Shown: in pieces, positions 8,235-16,300 of the stretch
Numbering within the stretch: the stretch's first letter is position 1
Layout of the letters: each line of letters starts with the position of its first letter
NCBI RefSeq assembly: GCF_030700245.1
Contig: NZ_JAUYZI010000028.1
Coordinates: forward strand, 1-64,000
Direction: 5' to 3'
DNA from: Methylobacterium amylolyticum
GTDB taxonomy: Bacteria > Pseudomonadota > Alphaproteobacteria > Rhizobiales > Beijerinckiaceae
Length of the DNA: 64,000 nucleotides
Notes under the pieces: generated by a model
Told to the model about the DNA's origin: nothing
Database searches by the model: none
Seen by the model: only the letters and a program-made list of their open reading frames with translations
Translations under genes and position numbers: made by a program

Positions 8235-11200
8235 CTACTCGGCCGCCCGCAGCGGCTTCGGGTGCGCCGCCGCACCGGCGGCGTCCGGAACCGCCTCCGG
8301 CGCATCGCGCCACGACAGCCGGTGGGCGAGCCCGTCGAGGTAGAGGTAGATCACCGGCGTGGTGAACAGCGTCAGGATCTGGCTGATCGCGAGGCCGCCG
8401 ACCATCGCGTAGCCGAGCGGCTGGCGGATCTCGGAGCCGGTGCCGGTGGCGACCATCAGCGGGATGCCGCCGAGCAGGGCCGCCATCGTCGTCATCAGGA
8501 TCGGGCGGAAGCGCAGCAGCGCGGCCTGCCGGATCGCCGCCTCCGCGCTCACCCCCTCCTCGCGCTCGGCCTCGATCGCGAAGTCGACGAGCATGATGCC
8601 GTTCTTCTTCACGATGCCGATGAGCAGGATGATGCCGATCAGGGCGATCAGGCTGAAATCGTAGCCGCCGAGCATCAGCGCGGCGAGCGCCCCGACGCCG
8701 GCCGAGGGCAGGGTCGAGAGGATCGTGATCGGGTGGATGAAGCTCTCGTAGAGCACGCCGAGGATCAGGTAGACCACGAACAGGGCGGCGAGGATCAGCA
8801 GCGGCACGGTCGAGAGCGAGGCGCGGAACGCCTGCGCGGTGCCCTGGAAGCCGGTTATCACCGTGGCCGGCACGCCCAATTCCCGGTTCGCCCCCTCGAT
8901 CGCCGCCACCGCCTGCCCCAGCGCGACGCCGGGGGCGAGGTTGAAGCTGATCGTCACCGCCGGGAACTGGCCCTGGTGGTTGATGGAGAGCGGCGCGACG
9001 GGCATCGTCGTCCAGGTCGCGAAGGCCGCGAGCGGCACCTGCCCGCCGCCGATCGGCGCGCGCAGGTAGATCCGATCCAGGCTGTCGGTCGCCCCCTGGA
9101 GCGCCGGCAGGATCTCCAGGATCACCCGGTAGGTGTTGAGCTGGGTGAAGACCTGGGCGATCTGGCGCTGGCCGAACGCGTCGTAGAGCGTGTCGTCGAT
9201 CATCTGCGGCGAGATGCCGAAGCGGGCGGCGGCGTCGCGGTTGATCGTCAGACTCAGGGTGGTGCCGCGGGTCTGCTGGTCGGAGGCCACGTCGCGCAGT
9301 TCCGGCAGGGCCTGGAGCCGCTGGAGGATGCGCGGCGACCACGTGTTCAGCTCGACGAGGTCCGGATCCTGCAACGTGTACTCGAACTGCGTGCGCGTGG
9401 TGCGCGAGCCGGTGCGCACGTCCTGCGAGGCCTGCAGGAAGGTCTTGACCCCCTGAAGGCGCTCGAGCTGGGGCCGCAGCCGGTCGATCACTTGGAAGGC
9501 GGTCGCGTCCCGGTGGTCGCGAGGCTTCAGGGTGATGAACATGCGGCCGGTGTTCAGCGCCTGGCCGTTGCCGCCGATCACCATCGCCACCGTGTCGACC
9601 GCCGGGTCCGCCTGGACCACCGCGCCGACCCGCTCCTGGTGCTCCTTCATGGCGGCGAAGGAGATGTCCTGGGCGGCCTCGGTGATGCCGACGACGAGCC
9701 CGGTATCCTGCTGCGGGAAGAAGCCCTTCGGGATGACGATGAACAGGTGGATCGTCAGGGCCAGCGTCGCCAGGAACGACATCAGGGTCAGGAAGCGGTA
9801 GCGCAGGGCGAGGTCGAGCCCGGCCGCGTAGGCGGCGAGCAACCGGTCGAACGCCCGCTCGCTCATGAGGTACAGCCGCCCGTGCCGGGCGGCCCCGTGC
9901 GGCTTCAGCAGCCGCGAGGCCATCATCGGCGTCAGCGTCAGCGAGACGAAGGCCGAGACTGCGATCGCCATCGACAGCACGATCGCGAACTCGCGGAACA
10001 GCCGCCCGATGATTCCGCCCATCAGCAGGATCGGGATCAGCACCGCGATCAGCGACACCGAGATCGAGACGATGGTGAATCCGATCTCGCCCGCGCCCTT
10101 GAACGCGGCCTCCATCGGCCGCATCCCCTCCTCGACGTAGCGGCTGATGTTCTCCAGCACGACGATGGCGTCGTCGACCACGAAGCCGACCGAGATCGTC
10201 AGCGCCATCAGGGAGATGTTGTCGAGGGTGTAGCCGAACGGCCACATCAGCGCGCAGGCGCCGAGCAGGGCCAGCGGCACCGTCACGCTCGGGATCACCG
10301 TCGCCCAGAAGCTGCGCAGGAAGACGAAGATCACCGCGATCACGAGGGCGATCGTCAGCAGCAGGGTGAATTGCACGTCCTCCACGGAGGCGCGGATCGT
10401 CTGGGTGCGGTCGCTCAGCACCTCGACCTTCATCGCCGCGGGCAGCGTCGCGGTCAGCCGCGGGAGCTGTGCCTTGATGCTGTCCACCGTGTCGATGACG
10501 TTGGCGCCGGGCTGCTTGAAGATCACGAGGAAGACGCCGCGGCGGCCGTTGGTCCAGCCCGCCTGCTTCATGTCCTCCGGGCCCTGGACCGCTTGGCCGA
10601 TGTCGCGCACCCGCAGCGGCGCCCCGTCGCGGTAGGCGACGATCACGTCGTTCCACTTGTCGGCCGCGGTGAGCTGGTCGTTGGCGTAGATGGTGTAGCT
10701 GCGCCGCGGCCCGTCGATGTTGCCCTTGGGCCCGTCCACGGTGGTGACGGACAGCGGCAGCCGCACGTCCTCCAGCGAAAGGCCCTTGGCGACCAGCTTG
10801 GCCGGATCGACCTGGATGCGGATGGCGGGCTTCTGCTGGCCGCCGATGAACACCTGCGCGACGCCCGAGATCTGGCTGATGCGCTGCGCGAGCTGGATGT
10901 CGGCCGCGTCGCTGACCTCGGTCAGCGGCATGCTGTCGGAGGTGGCCGAGAGCAGCAGGATCGGCGAATCGGCCGGGTTGACCTTGCGGTAGGTCGGCGG
11001 GCTCGGCAGGTTTTTCGGGAGCTGGCCGCCCGCGGCGTTGATCGCGGTCTGGATGTCGCCGGCCGCCGCATCGATGTTGCGGTTCAGGTCGAACTGCACC
11101 GTGACCACCGAGATGCCGAGCGTGCTCGTCGAGGTCATCTGCGAGACGCCGGGGATCTGCGAGAACTGGCGCTCCAGCGGCTGCGCCACCGACGAGGCCA

Positions 11201-11381
11201 TGGTCTCGGGGCTCGCCCCCGGCAACTGGGCCGTCACCTGGATCGTCGGGAAGTCGACCTGCGGGAGCGGCGCGACGCCGAGCAGGGGGTAGGCGACGAT
11301 CCCGAGGAACAGGATGCCGATCATGACGAGCGTCGTCGCGACCGGATAGCGGATGCTGGCGCTGGAGAGGCCGCCCGACAT
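8235..11381 (-). CDS. RND multidrug efflux pump, MdtB/MdtC-like inner-membrane subunit (1048 aa)
   Basis: Full-length HAE1-family RND transporter. The N-terminus (SIRYPVATTLVMIGILFLG), the porter-domain segments and a TM4 with the proton-relay pair VDDAIVVLENI are all recognisable, and a second TM block near the C-terminus repeats the architecture (GIVKKNGIMLVDFAIE). It would export drugs or other amphiphiles from the periplasm using the proton gradient, together with the adaptor encoded one base upstream and an outer-membrane factor encoded elsewhere. E. coli has MdtB and MdtC as a hetero-trimer; here only one pump gene is present, so a homotrimer is expected. No gene for an outer-membrane channel is found nearby. 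Confidence 0.92.
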   Translation of the reverse strand: MSGGLSSASIRYPVATTLVMIGILFLGIVAYPLLGVAPLPQVDFPTIQVTAQLPGASPETMASSVAQPLERQFSQIPGVSQMTSTSTLGISVVTVQFDLNRNIDAAAGDIQTAINAAGGQLPKNLPSPPTYRKVNPADSPILLLSATSDSMPLTEVSDAADIQLAQRISQISGVAQVFIGGQQKPAIRIQVDPAKLVAKGLSLEDVRLPLSVTTVDGPKGNIDGPRRSYTIYANDQLTAADKWNDVIVAYRDGAPLRVRDIGQAVQGPEDMKQAGWTNGRRGVFLVIFKQPGANVIDTVDSIKAQLPRLTATLPAAMKVEVLSDRTQTIRASVEDVQFTLLLTIALVIAVIFVFLRSFWATVIPSVTVPLALLGACALMWPFGYTLDNISLMALTISVGFVVDDAIVVLENISRYVEEGMRPMEAAFKGAGEIGFTIVSISVSLIAVLIPILLMGGIIGRLFREFAIVLSMAIAVSAFVSLTLTPMMASRLLKPHGAARHGRLYLMSERAFDRLLAAYAAGLDLALRYRFLTLMSFLATLALTIHLFIVIPKGFFPQQDTGLVVGITEAAQDISFAAMKEHQERVGAVVQADPAVDTVAMVIGGNGQALNTGRMFITLKPRDHRDATAFQVIDRLRPQLERLQGVKTFLQASQDVRTGSRTTRTQFEYTLQDPDLVELNTWSPRILQRLQALPELRDVASDQQTRGTTLSLTINRDAAARFGISPQMIDDTLYDAFGQRQIAQVFTQLNTYRVILEILPALQGATDSLDRIYLRAPIGGGQVPLAAFATWTTMPVAPLSINHQGQFPAVTISFNLAPGVALGQAVAAIEGANRELGVPATVITGFQGTAQAFRASLSTVPLLILAALFVVYLILGVLYESFIHPITILSTLPSAGVGALAALMLGGYDFSLIALIGIILLIGIVKKNGIMLVDFAIEAEREEGVSAEAAIRQAALLRFRPILMTTMAALLGGIPLMVATGTGSEIRQPLGYAMVGGLAISQILTLFTTPVIYLYLDGLAHRLSWRDAPEAVPDAAGAAAHPKPLRAAE

Positions 11382-11382
11382 C

Positions 11383-12627
11383 TCAGTGGGCGCCCGGCTG
11401 CGCGCCGCCGCGCGCCTGGGCGGTGCGGGGCGGGTGCGCGTCGGCGACGAGGCTGCCGTCCTGCACCTTGTACTGGCCGGCGGTGATCACCCGTTCACCG
11501 GGGGAGAGGCCGCCGAGGATCTGCGTGCGGCCGGCATTCGAGCGCCCCGCCCGGATCGGGCGCTGCTGGGCGCGGCCCTCGGCGTCGACCACGTAGGCGA
11601 ACAGGCCCTCGGGCCCGTGCTGGATCGCGTCGTCGGGCACCGTCACCGCGTCCGTCACGACCCCGATCCGGGTCCTGGTGGACACCGACAGGCCGGGCCA
11701 GAGGGCGTTGTCGCGGTTCTCGAACGTGGCCTTGAGCCGGATGGTGCCGGTCGCGGTGTCCACTTGGTTGTTGAACAGGGCGAGCGTCCCGGCCGAGAGC
11801 CGGGCGGTCCCCTCCGTGCTCCACGCCTCGACGGGGACGGTGCCGGCCTTCAGCGCCGCGGTGATCGCCTGGAGCTGCTCCTCGGGGGCGGTGAACACCA
11901 CGAAGATGGGCTCGACCTGGGTGATCGTCACGATCGCCGATTGCCCCGAGGCGTTGATGATGTTGCCGATATCCACCTGCCGGAAGCCGGTGACGCCGTC
12001 GATCGGCGCGCGGATCGTGGCGTAGCCGAGCTGCGTCTGCGCGTTGTCGATCGCCGCCTGATCGGAGGCGACCTGGGCGGTGAGCTGCGCCACCATCGCC
12101 GTCTGGGTCTCGAGCTGCTTGCGCGAGGCGTAGGAGCCGAGGCCCGTGTAGCGGTCGAGGTCGAGGCGGGCGTTGCCGAGGTTGGCGACGTCCTGCTCCT
12201 TCTTGGCCTTGGCCTGGTCGAGGGAGGCTTGGTAGGGCCTCGGATCGATCTGGACGAGAAGGTCGCCCTTGCGCACCTTCTGGCCCTCGCGGAAATCGAC
12301 CCGCTGGATCTCGCCGTCGACGCGGCTGCGCACCTGCACGGTGTTGTAGGCCTGGACCGTGCCGAGCCCGTTGAGCACCCGGTCGAAGGCGCCCTGCTCC
12401 ACGGTCGCGAGGCTGACCGGCACGGGCAGCGGCGCGGGCTTGTCCGCCCGCACCGCGGTCTCGGTCATCCGCGCGTAGCCGTAGGCGCCCCCGGCGACGA
12501 GCCCGAGCAGGATCACGAGCGGCAGCGACCGGCGCGCGCGGATGCGCCGCCGCGCGTGGCGCCCGGCACCCGGGGCTTCGACCCGACGCCCGCTAGCTTC
12601 GGGCTCGCGCCCGCTCGGCGACTCCAC
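11383..12627 (-). CDS. RND efflux periplasmic adaptor, MdtA-like (414 aa)
   Basis: A membrane-fusion protein: a basic cytoplasmic N-terminus, one membrane anchor (SLPLVILLGLVAGGAYGYA), a lipoyl-type half with RVDGEIQRVDFREGQKVRKG, a coiled-coil hairpin of about residues 150-200, the second lipoyl half (YATIRAPIDGVTG) and beta-barrel and membrane-proximal domains. It connects the RND pump with an outer-membrane channel. The GTG at 12627 has GGGAGG six bases upstream. It is the first gene of a two-gene operon; its stop is one base before the ATG of the pump gene. A palindrome about 135 nt upstream could be its operator. Confidence 0.9.
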   Translation of the reverse strand: MESPSGREPEASGRRVEAPGAGRHARRRIRARRSLPLVILLGLVAGGAYGYARMTETAVRADKPAPLPVPVSLATVEQGAFDRVLNGLGTVQAYNTVQVRSRVDGEIQRVDFREGQKVRKGDLLVQIDPRPYQASLDQAKAKKEQDVANLGNARLDLDRYTGLGSYASRKQLETQTAMVAQLTAQVASDQAAIDNAQTQLGYATIRAPIDGVTGFRQVDIGNIINASGQSAIVTITQVEPIFVVFTAPEEQLQAITAALKAGTVPVEAWSTEGTARLSAGTLALFNNQVDTATGTIRLKATFENRDNALWPGLSVSTRTRIGVVTDAVTVPDDAIQHGPEGLFAYVVDAEGRAQQRPIRAGRSNAGRTQILGGLSPGERVITAGQYKVQDGSLVADAHPPRTAQARGGAQPGAH

Positions 12628-12760
12628 CCGCGGCCTCCCTCACCTCCGACCTTCGGACCCTCGCGGATCCCGGGGCGGTTGATCGAACGCTAACATTCCG
12701 GGGACGATCACGCAGCCGTCCGACGCGGCCCGGAGCGGCGCTATCGCCCGACCGTCACAG

Positions 12761-12776
12761 GAAATGTATTCATTTC
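12761..12776. promoter_or_regulatory. Perfect AT-rich palindrome upstream of the RND operon
   Basis: GAAATGTATTCATTTC is a 6-4-6 perfect inverted repeat in otherwise very GC-rich DNA. It lies between the divergent adaptor gene (start 12627) and a small plus-strand gene (start 12930). TetR- and MarR-family regulators of efflux pumps bind sites of this form; no regulator gene is beside it, so the assignment is an inference. The remainder of the 302-nt gap (12628-12929) shows nothing else I can name. Confidence 0.4.
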
Positions 12777-12929
12777 GGGTCCCGGACCGCGGACGCGCCC
12801 CCGCGACCCGCTGTCGCGGGCGATAACCGCTCCGACGCGGCCGCGGGATACACGTCCGCCGTCGCCCTATGAGCGTGACGGCCGGTCCCGCGGACCGGAT
12901 CCCGCAACCGGCTGACGTCGAGGACCGGA

Positions 12930-13154
12930 ATGGCCGACAGCGAACTGGACGCGATGCGCGAGGTGCACGCCGCGCTCCTCGAAGAGCGGCGGAACATCGC
13001 ACGCGCGGTGGCCCGGCTCCGCAACACCCGGCGGCTGAAGGGGACCCTCCTGCCCGGCGACGGAGCGGAATCGGGCGCGCGGATCCTGGAGATCCAGCAG
13101 CAGATCGCGGCGGTCGAAGCGATCGTGGCGGCGCTGGCAGGTCCCGGTGTGTGA
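12930..13154 (+). CDS. Small hypothetical protein, helical (74 aa)
   Basis: The protein is short, charged and predicted largely alpha-helical, with Glu/Arg-rich heptad-like stretches (HAALLEERRNIARAVARL and ILEIQQQIAAVEAIVAAL) that suggest a helical hairpin or coiled coil. The ATG is preceded by GAGGA at seven bases. No catalytic motif is visible and I do not recognise a named family. It sits upstream of the MucR-like regulator, separated from it by 187 nt, so it may be its own transcription unit. Confidence 0.6.
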   Translation: MADSELDAMREVHAALLEERRNIARAVARLRNTRRLKGTLLPGDGAESGARILEIQQQIAAVEAIVAALAGPGV

Positions 13155-13341
13155 CGCCGCACGTCGCGACGGCGATTTATCCGCAACACCGCGAAGCGGA
13201 AGCGTTCAGTAACCGAATGTCACCGGTTCATGCGCCTGAGTTCTGTGGGTCCGCGGCTCAAGCATGGCCCTGGATCTTGAAACCGCGTGCCAAGTCACAA
13301 AGATTGTGCACGAATCAATCATCGTCACGAGGAATGCAGGA

Positions 13342-13815
13342 ATGCGCGAGGAAGCGGGCGAGGCGTCGGCGAACGACCGGACGCAGGAGATCACGCTGCT
13401 GGCTGGCGACATCGTTTCCGCGTACGTCTCCAACAATTCGGTTCCCGTCGCCGAGCTTCCGGGGCTCATCGCCAGCGTTCACGCGGCGCTCGCACGCCTC
13501 GGGTCCGGCATGAGCGCCCAGCCCGAGCCGGAGCCGGTCGAGCAGCCCGGCGCCGCCGAGATCCGCCGGTCGATCGGGCGCGACGGCCTCGTCAGCTTCA
13601 TCGACGGCAAGACCTACAAGACGCTCAAGCGCCATCTCACCAGCCACGGCCTCGACCCGCGCAGCTACCGGGAGCGCTACGGCCTGCCGGGCGACTACCC
13701 GATGGTCGCCCCCGGCTACGCCGAGCAGCGCTCGGCGCTCGCCAAGGAGATCGGCCTCGGCCGTCCGGGGGCGCTGGCCGAGCGGCAGGGCCGCGGGCGC
13801 CGCGACGCCGCCTGA
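13342..13815 (+). CDS. MucR/Ros-family transcriptional regulator lacking zinc cysteines (157 aa)
   Basis: The C-terminal half is clearly MucR: DGKTYKTLKRHLTSHGLDP, then YRERYGLPGDYPMVAPGY and RSALAKEIGLGR. The N-terminal half has the oligomerisation segment EITLLAGDIVSAYVSNNSVP. In zinc-binding Ros proteins two cysteines precede the helix; here that stretch reads GLVSFIDG with Ser and Phe, so classical zinc coordination is impossible, as in several described rhizobial homologues. MucR proteins are heterodimer-like, H-NS-type binders of AT-rich promoters controlling exopolysaccharide and motility. The start at 13342 is chosen for its GAGGA site; a longer form beginning at 13264 is possible. 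The AT-richer upstream region fits autoregulation. Confidence 0.85.
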   Translation: MREEAGEASANDRTQEITLLAGDIVSAYVSNNSVPVAELPGLIASVHAALARLGSGMSAQPEPEPVEQPGAAEIRRSIGRDGLVSFIDGKTYKTLKRHLTSHGLDPRSYRERYGLPGDYPMVAPGYAEQRSALAKEIGLGRPGALAERQGRGRRDAA

Positions 13816-13974
13816 GGCCGTCCCCCCGGATCGGGGCCACCGTCCCGGCGGTCGCCCGTGGCGGTTCCGGATGACGTTCGCGCCGGGCTGTCGCCGGGGG
13901 ACCCGGCGTCCGGGCTGGCCCGCCGGGAACCCGACTGCTAACGGACGCGCTCTCGACCGCGAGGGAGGCGGACC

Positions 13975-14154
13975 ATGGACTCGCTCGATCGCCGCAGGGG
14001 CGGCACTTCCGCGGCGGAGGACGCCGAGGCGCAGCGTCGCAGGGACGCGGCGGCCCTCTGGTCGGCGCTCCGGGCCGAGCGACGCTCCGGCGACGAGCGG
14101 ATCGCGCGGCTGCGCGCGATGCTCCTCGCCGCGGGCGACGACGCGGCGGCCTGA
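13975..14154 (+). CDS. Small hypothetical protein (59 aa)
   Basis: A 60-codon frame with a strong GGGAGG ribosome site eight bases before the ATG. The product is rich in Ala, Arg and Asp/Glu, contains one Trp (AALWSALRAERR) and looks wholly helical, without membrane segments or cysteines. It ends five bases before the convergent small gene on the other strand. No family recognised; the good ribosome site and codon pattern are the only support. Confidence 0.5.
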   Translation: MDSLDRRRGGTSAAEDAEAQRRRDAAALWSALRAERRSGDERIARLRAMLLAAGDDAAA

Positions 14155-14158
14155 CCGC

Positions 14159-14359
14159 TCAGACTTCACGATCGTCCGACGGGGCCCGGACGCGCTCGGC
14201 GAGGGCGAGGCCGGCCGCCAGGGCCATCGCCTCGGCCTGCACGATGAGCGCCGGGTCTCCGAAGCCGCGGGCGGCGTCGAGCAGCGCCAGGGCGGCGCGC
14301 CCGAGGCGCAGGTCGGACGCGTCCCCCGACGCGCGGGGGCCGGGATCGCGATCATCCAT
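14159..14359 (-). CDS. Small hypothetical protein, third gene of the GNAT/isochorismatase operon (66 aa)
   Basis: The frame begins with an ATG that overlaps the isochorismatase-like gene by eight bases (ATGGATGA), a typical translational coupling. The product is mostly a single Ala/Leu-rich helical region (LRLGRAALALLDAARGFGD and MALAAGLALAERVRA) with charged ends. No motif or named family is visible. The tight coupling to two enzymes argues that it is a real gene whose product works with them. Confidence 0.55.
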   Translation of the reverse strand: MDDRDPGPRASGDASDLRLGRAALALLDAARGFGDPALIVQAEAMALAAGLALAERVRAPSDDREV

Positions 14360-14945
14360 GGGCGTAGGCCGTGCTGAGGGCGCCCGAGCGCGCGATCCAG
14401 GCGGCGGTGTCGGTCACCTCGGCGTAGACGCGCATGATCGCGCTCACCGAGCGGTGGACCGCCTCGCCGGACAGCCCGTCGAGGTCGTGGCTCGCGGAGG
14501 CGTCGGACAGGAAGGTCAGGTCGTGTCCCCGGTGGAAGCCCTCCACCGCCGTGGCGAGGCAGGCGGCCTCCCCGGGGAAGCCCGCCAGGACGAGGGATAC
14601 GTCGGCGCGCTCCATCGCGTCGGCGAAGGCGGGGCTGGCATAGGCCGAGGGGCGGTCGCGGTCGAAGATCGCGTCGCAGCCGTGCGGCTCGAACCCGTCG
14701 ATCCACCGGGCGAACCGCGATCCGGCCTGGAACAGGGGCGCCCCGATCCAGCGGACGTAGACGACCGGCATCCCGCTCGCCCGGGCGTGATCGAGGGCGC
14801 GGCGGCAATTGGCCAGCGCGGGCGCGAGGAGCGGCAGGGCCAGGGGCCGTCCCGCCACCGCGTATTCCTGCTGGAGATCGACCAGGACGAGCACCGGAAC
14901 CTGCGTCGGCCTGCGGTAGAGCGCCGGATTCAGCGGGCGGGTCAT
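14352..14945 (-). CDS. Isochorismatase-family cysteine hydrolase (197 aa)
   Basis: The sequence has the isochorismatase-like fold markers: VLVLVDLQQEY with the catalytic Asp, a central VVYVRWIG strand, and FPGEAACLATAVEGF with the nucleophilic Cys, followed by a LTFLSDASASHDL segment typical of the family. Members hydrolyse C-N bonds in nicotinamide, carbamoyl-sarcosine, ureido compounds or vinyl ethers. The start overlaps the stop of the upstream double-GNAT gene (ATGA), and the gene is in turn coupled to the downstream small gene. The substrate is unknown; the pairing with an acyltransferase-like protein suggests amide chemistry. Confidence 0.82.
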   Translation of the reverse strand: MTRPLNPALYRRPTQVPVLVLVDLQQEYAVAGRPLALPLLAPALANCRRALDHARASGMPVVYVRWIGAPLFQAGSRFARWIDGFEPHGCDAIFDRDRPSAYASPAFADAMERADVSLVLAGFPGEAACLATAVEGFHRGHDLTFLSDASASHDLDGLSGEAVHRSVSAIMRVYAEVTDTAAWIARSGALSTAYAHG

Positions 14946-16204
14946 CGCGCGGCCACCCGCGTGTCGACCGAGGGCCGCGTCACCGGACGGATCCGCGACC
15001 AGTCGAGCACGCCCGCCCGGTGCCAGCGCCCCTCGGGCCGGATGAGCACGTAGGGGTCGGCGTCGAGGCCGATCGCCTGCGGGTGGGGCTCCGCCTCCAG
15101 CAGCATCTCGACGTAGTCGAAGTCCGAGAAGGTGAATTCCCGGGCGCCCTCGAAGACGCGCGCGCCGAACCGGCTCCAGAAGTCGACTAGCCGCCGCTGG
15201 GCGTGGCCGTAGATCTGCCGATAGCCCTTGACCCGGGCGAGCTCGATGCCGGCCCGCACCAGGGTAAAGGCGAGGCGCGTGTTGCGGTGCTCGGCGCGGA
15301 CCGCGAGCCGCTCGATCTTGGCGAAGTCGGCGAAGAACCGGATGCGCAGGCACCCGGCCGGCTCGTCGCCGACGTAGCCGACGAGATGCGTGGCCGAGAG
15401 GTCGTTGCCGTCGAACTCCTCGTCGTAGGGGCAGGCCTGCTCGGCCATGTAGACCGAGGCGCGCAGGGCGATGACGCGGGCGAGGTCGTCCATGGAGCGG
15501 ACCACCGCGACGCTCACGCCGCGCCGTCCGGGGCGGTGGCTGTCGTAGATCGGCGCCGCCTCGGGCGCGGGCGAGCGGGCGAGGTGGTAGAGCGACCGCG
15601 CCGCCGCCCCCGGGAGCGTGCCGCGGACGAAGCCGAGGCCGGTCAGCAGGTCGGCGCCCTCGGGCGTGGCGGCCCGTGCGTAGAAGTCGACGCCCCGGTA
15701 GAGCGGGCTCGACAGGCGGTCGAAGACGAGGCCGACGCCGCCGGCGAGCCGGCGCCGGGCGTGGACGCCCCAGACGTAGATGGCGGCCGGACGCTCGTGC
15801 TGGCCGGCGAGGAGGGCGGCGGGCGGATTGGACGCGTCGAACGCGCCGGATCTCAGCGCGGCGAGGCCGTCCGCGTTCAGCATCAGGCAGGCGACGAAGC
15901 CCTCGCCGCGGGGATCGGCCGCATCGAACCGGGCGCGCGGGGCGATCGCGTAGACCGAGTCGGGATTGGCCGTCATGACCCGGCGGACGGTGGCCAGCGA
16001 CGCGAGGCCCGGGAGGTCGGCGCGGGCCACCGCGATCAGCCGCGCCAGATCATCCGGCGTCGGCGTGAATACGACCAAGTGCCGCGCCATGCGGCCGACA
16101 TCCATCGTCAGGAGGCCGTGCCGCGGCGCGCCGCCCTGCCGGGCAGCGTCAACGTCAGATATGTCTCTCGGGAGGAACGTCGTTCCCGCGTGATGGAACG
16201 TCAT
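14942..16204 (-). CDS. Double GNAT-fold acyltransferase-like protein (420 aa)
   Basis: Two acyltransferase-like halves can be seen. The first (residues about 40-210) starts MARHLVVFTPTPDDLARLI and ends with FYARAATPEGADLLTGLGF. The second has VIALRASVYMAEQACPYDEEFDGND, then GYVGDEPAGCLRIRFFADFAKIERLAVRAEHRN and a C-terminal YVEMLLE stretch; this resembles GNAT proteins related to N-acyl amino acid and autoinducer-type synthases. The ATG at 16204 has a weak AGG ribosome site; an ATG at 16105 is an alternative and would put a palindrome at 16174 in the leader. It opens a coupled operon with an isochorismatase-like hydrolase, divergent from a LysR regulator that may control it. Confidence 0.72.
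   Translation of the reverse strand: MTFHHAGTTFLPRDISDVDAARQGGAPRHGLLTMDVGRMARHLVVFTPTPDDLARLIAVARADLPGLASLATVRRVMTANPDSVYAIAPRARFDAADPRGEGFVACLMLNADGLAALRSGAFDASNPPAALLAGQHERPAAIYVWGVHARRRLAGGVGLVFDRLSSPLYRGVDFYARAATPEGADLLTGLGFVRGTLPGAAARSLYHLARSPAPEAAPIYDSHRPGRRGVSVAVVRSMDDLARVIALRASVYMAEQACPYDEEFDGNDLSATHLVGYVGDEPAGCLRIRFFADFAKIERLAVRAEHRNTRLAFTLVRAGIELARVKGYRQIYGHAQRRLVDFWSRFGARVFEGAREFTFSDFDYVEMLLEAEPHPQAIGLDADPYVLIRPEGRWHRAGVLDWSRIRPVTRPSVDTRVAAR
16174..16186. promoter_or_regulatory. Palindrome GGAACG-T-CGTTCC at the 5' end of the GNAT gene
   Basis: A perfect 6-1-6 inverted repeat lies within the first codons of the annotated GNAT gene, or in its leader if translation starts at 16105. 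It is located between the GNAT operon and the divergent LysR gene and may be a binding site for a dimeric regulator. Both the function and the position relative to the true start are uncertain. Confidence 0.35.
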
Positions 16205-16300
16205 GACTGACCTGTGGTCTACGACCTGATTGACCCGGCAATCCTTCGCATCTAACCCTCAGGTTGTATGCCTACATTTTGAAACAGGGGTGTTCCGCTC

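Noticed and set aside
8262..11486. Very long plus-strand open frame opposite the RND pump
   Set aside because: Absence of stops is expected in such GC-rich DNA. The product has only Arg/Asp/Gly/His-rich sequence, whereas the minus strand has an intact RND pump.
13264..13341. Longer start for the MucR-like protein
   Set aside because: A 26-residue extension has no match to known MucR N-termini, and the ATG at 13342 has a better ribosome site. Kept only as an alternative.
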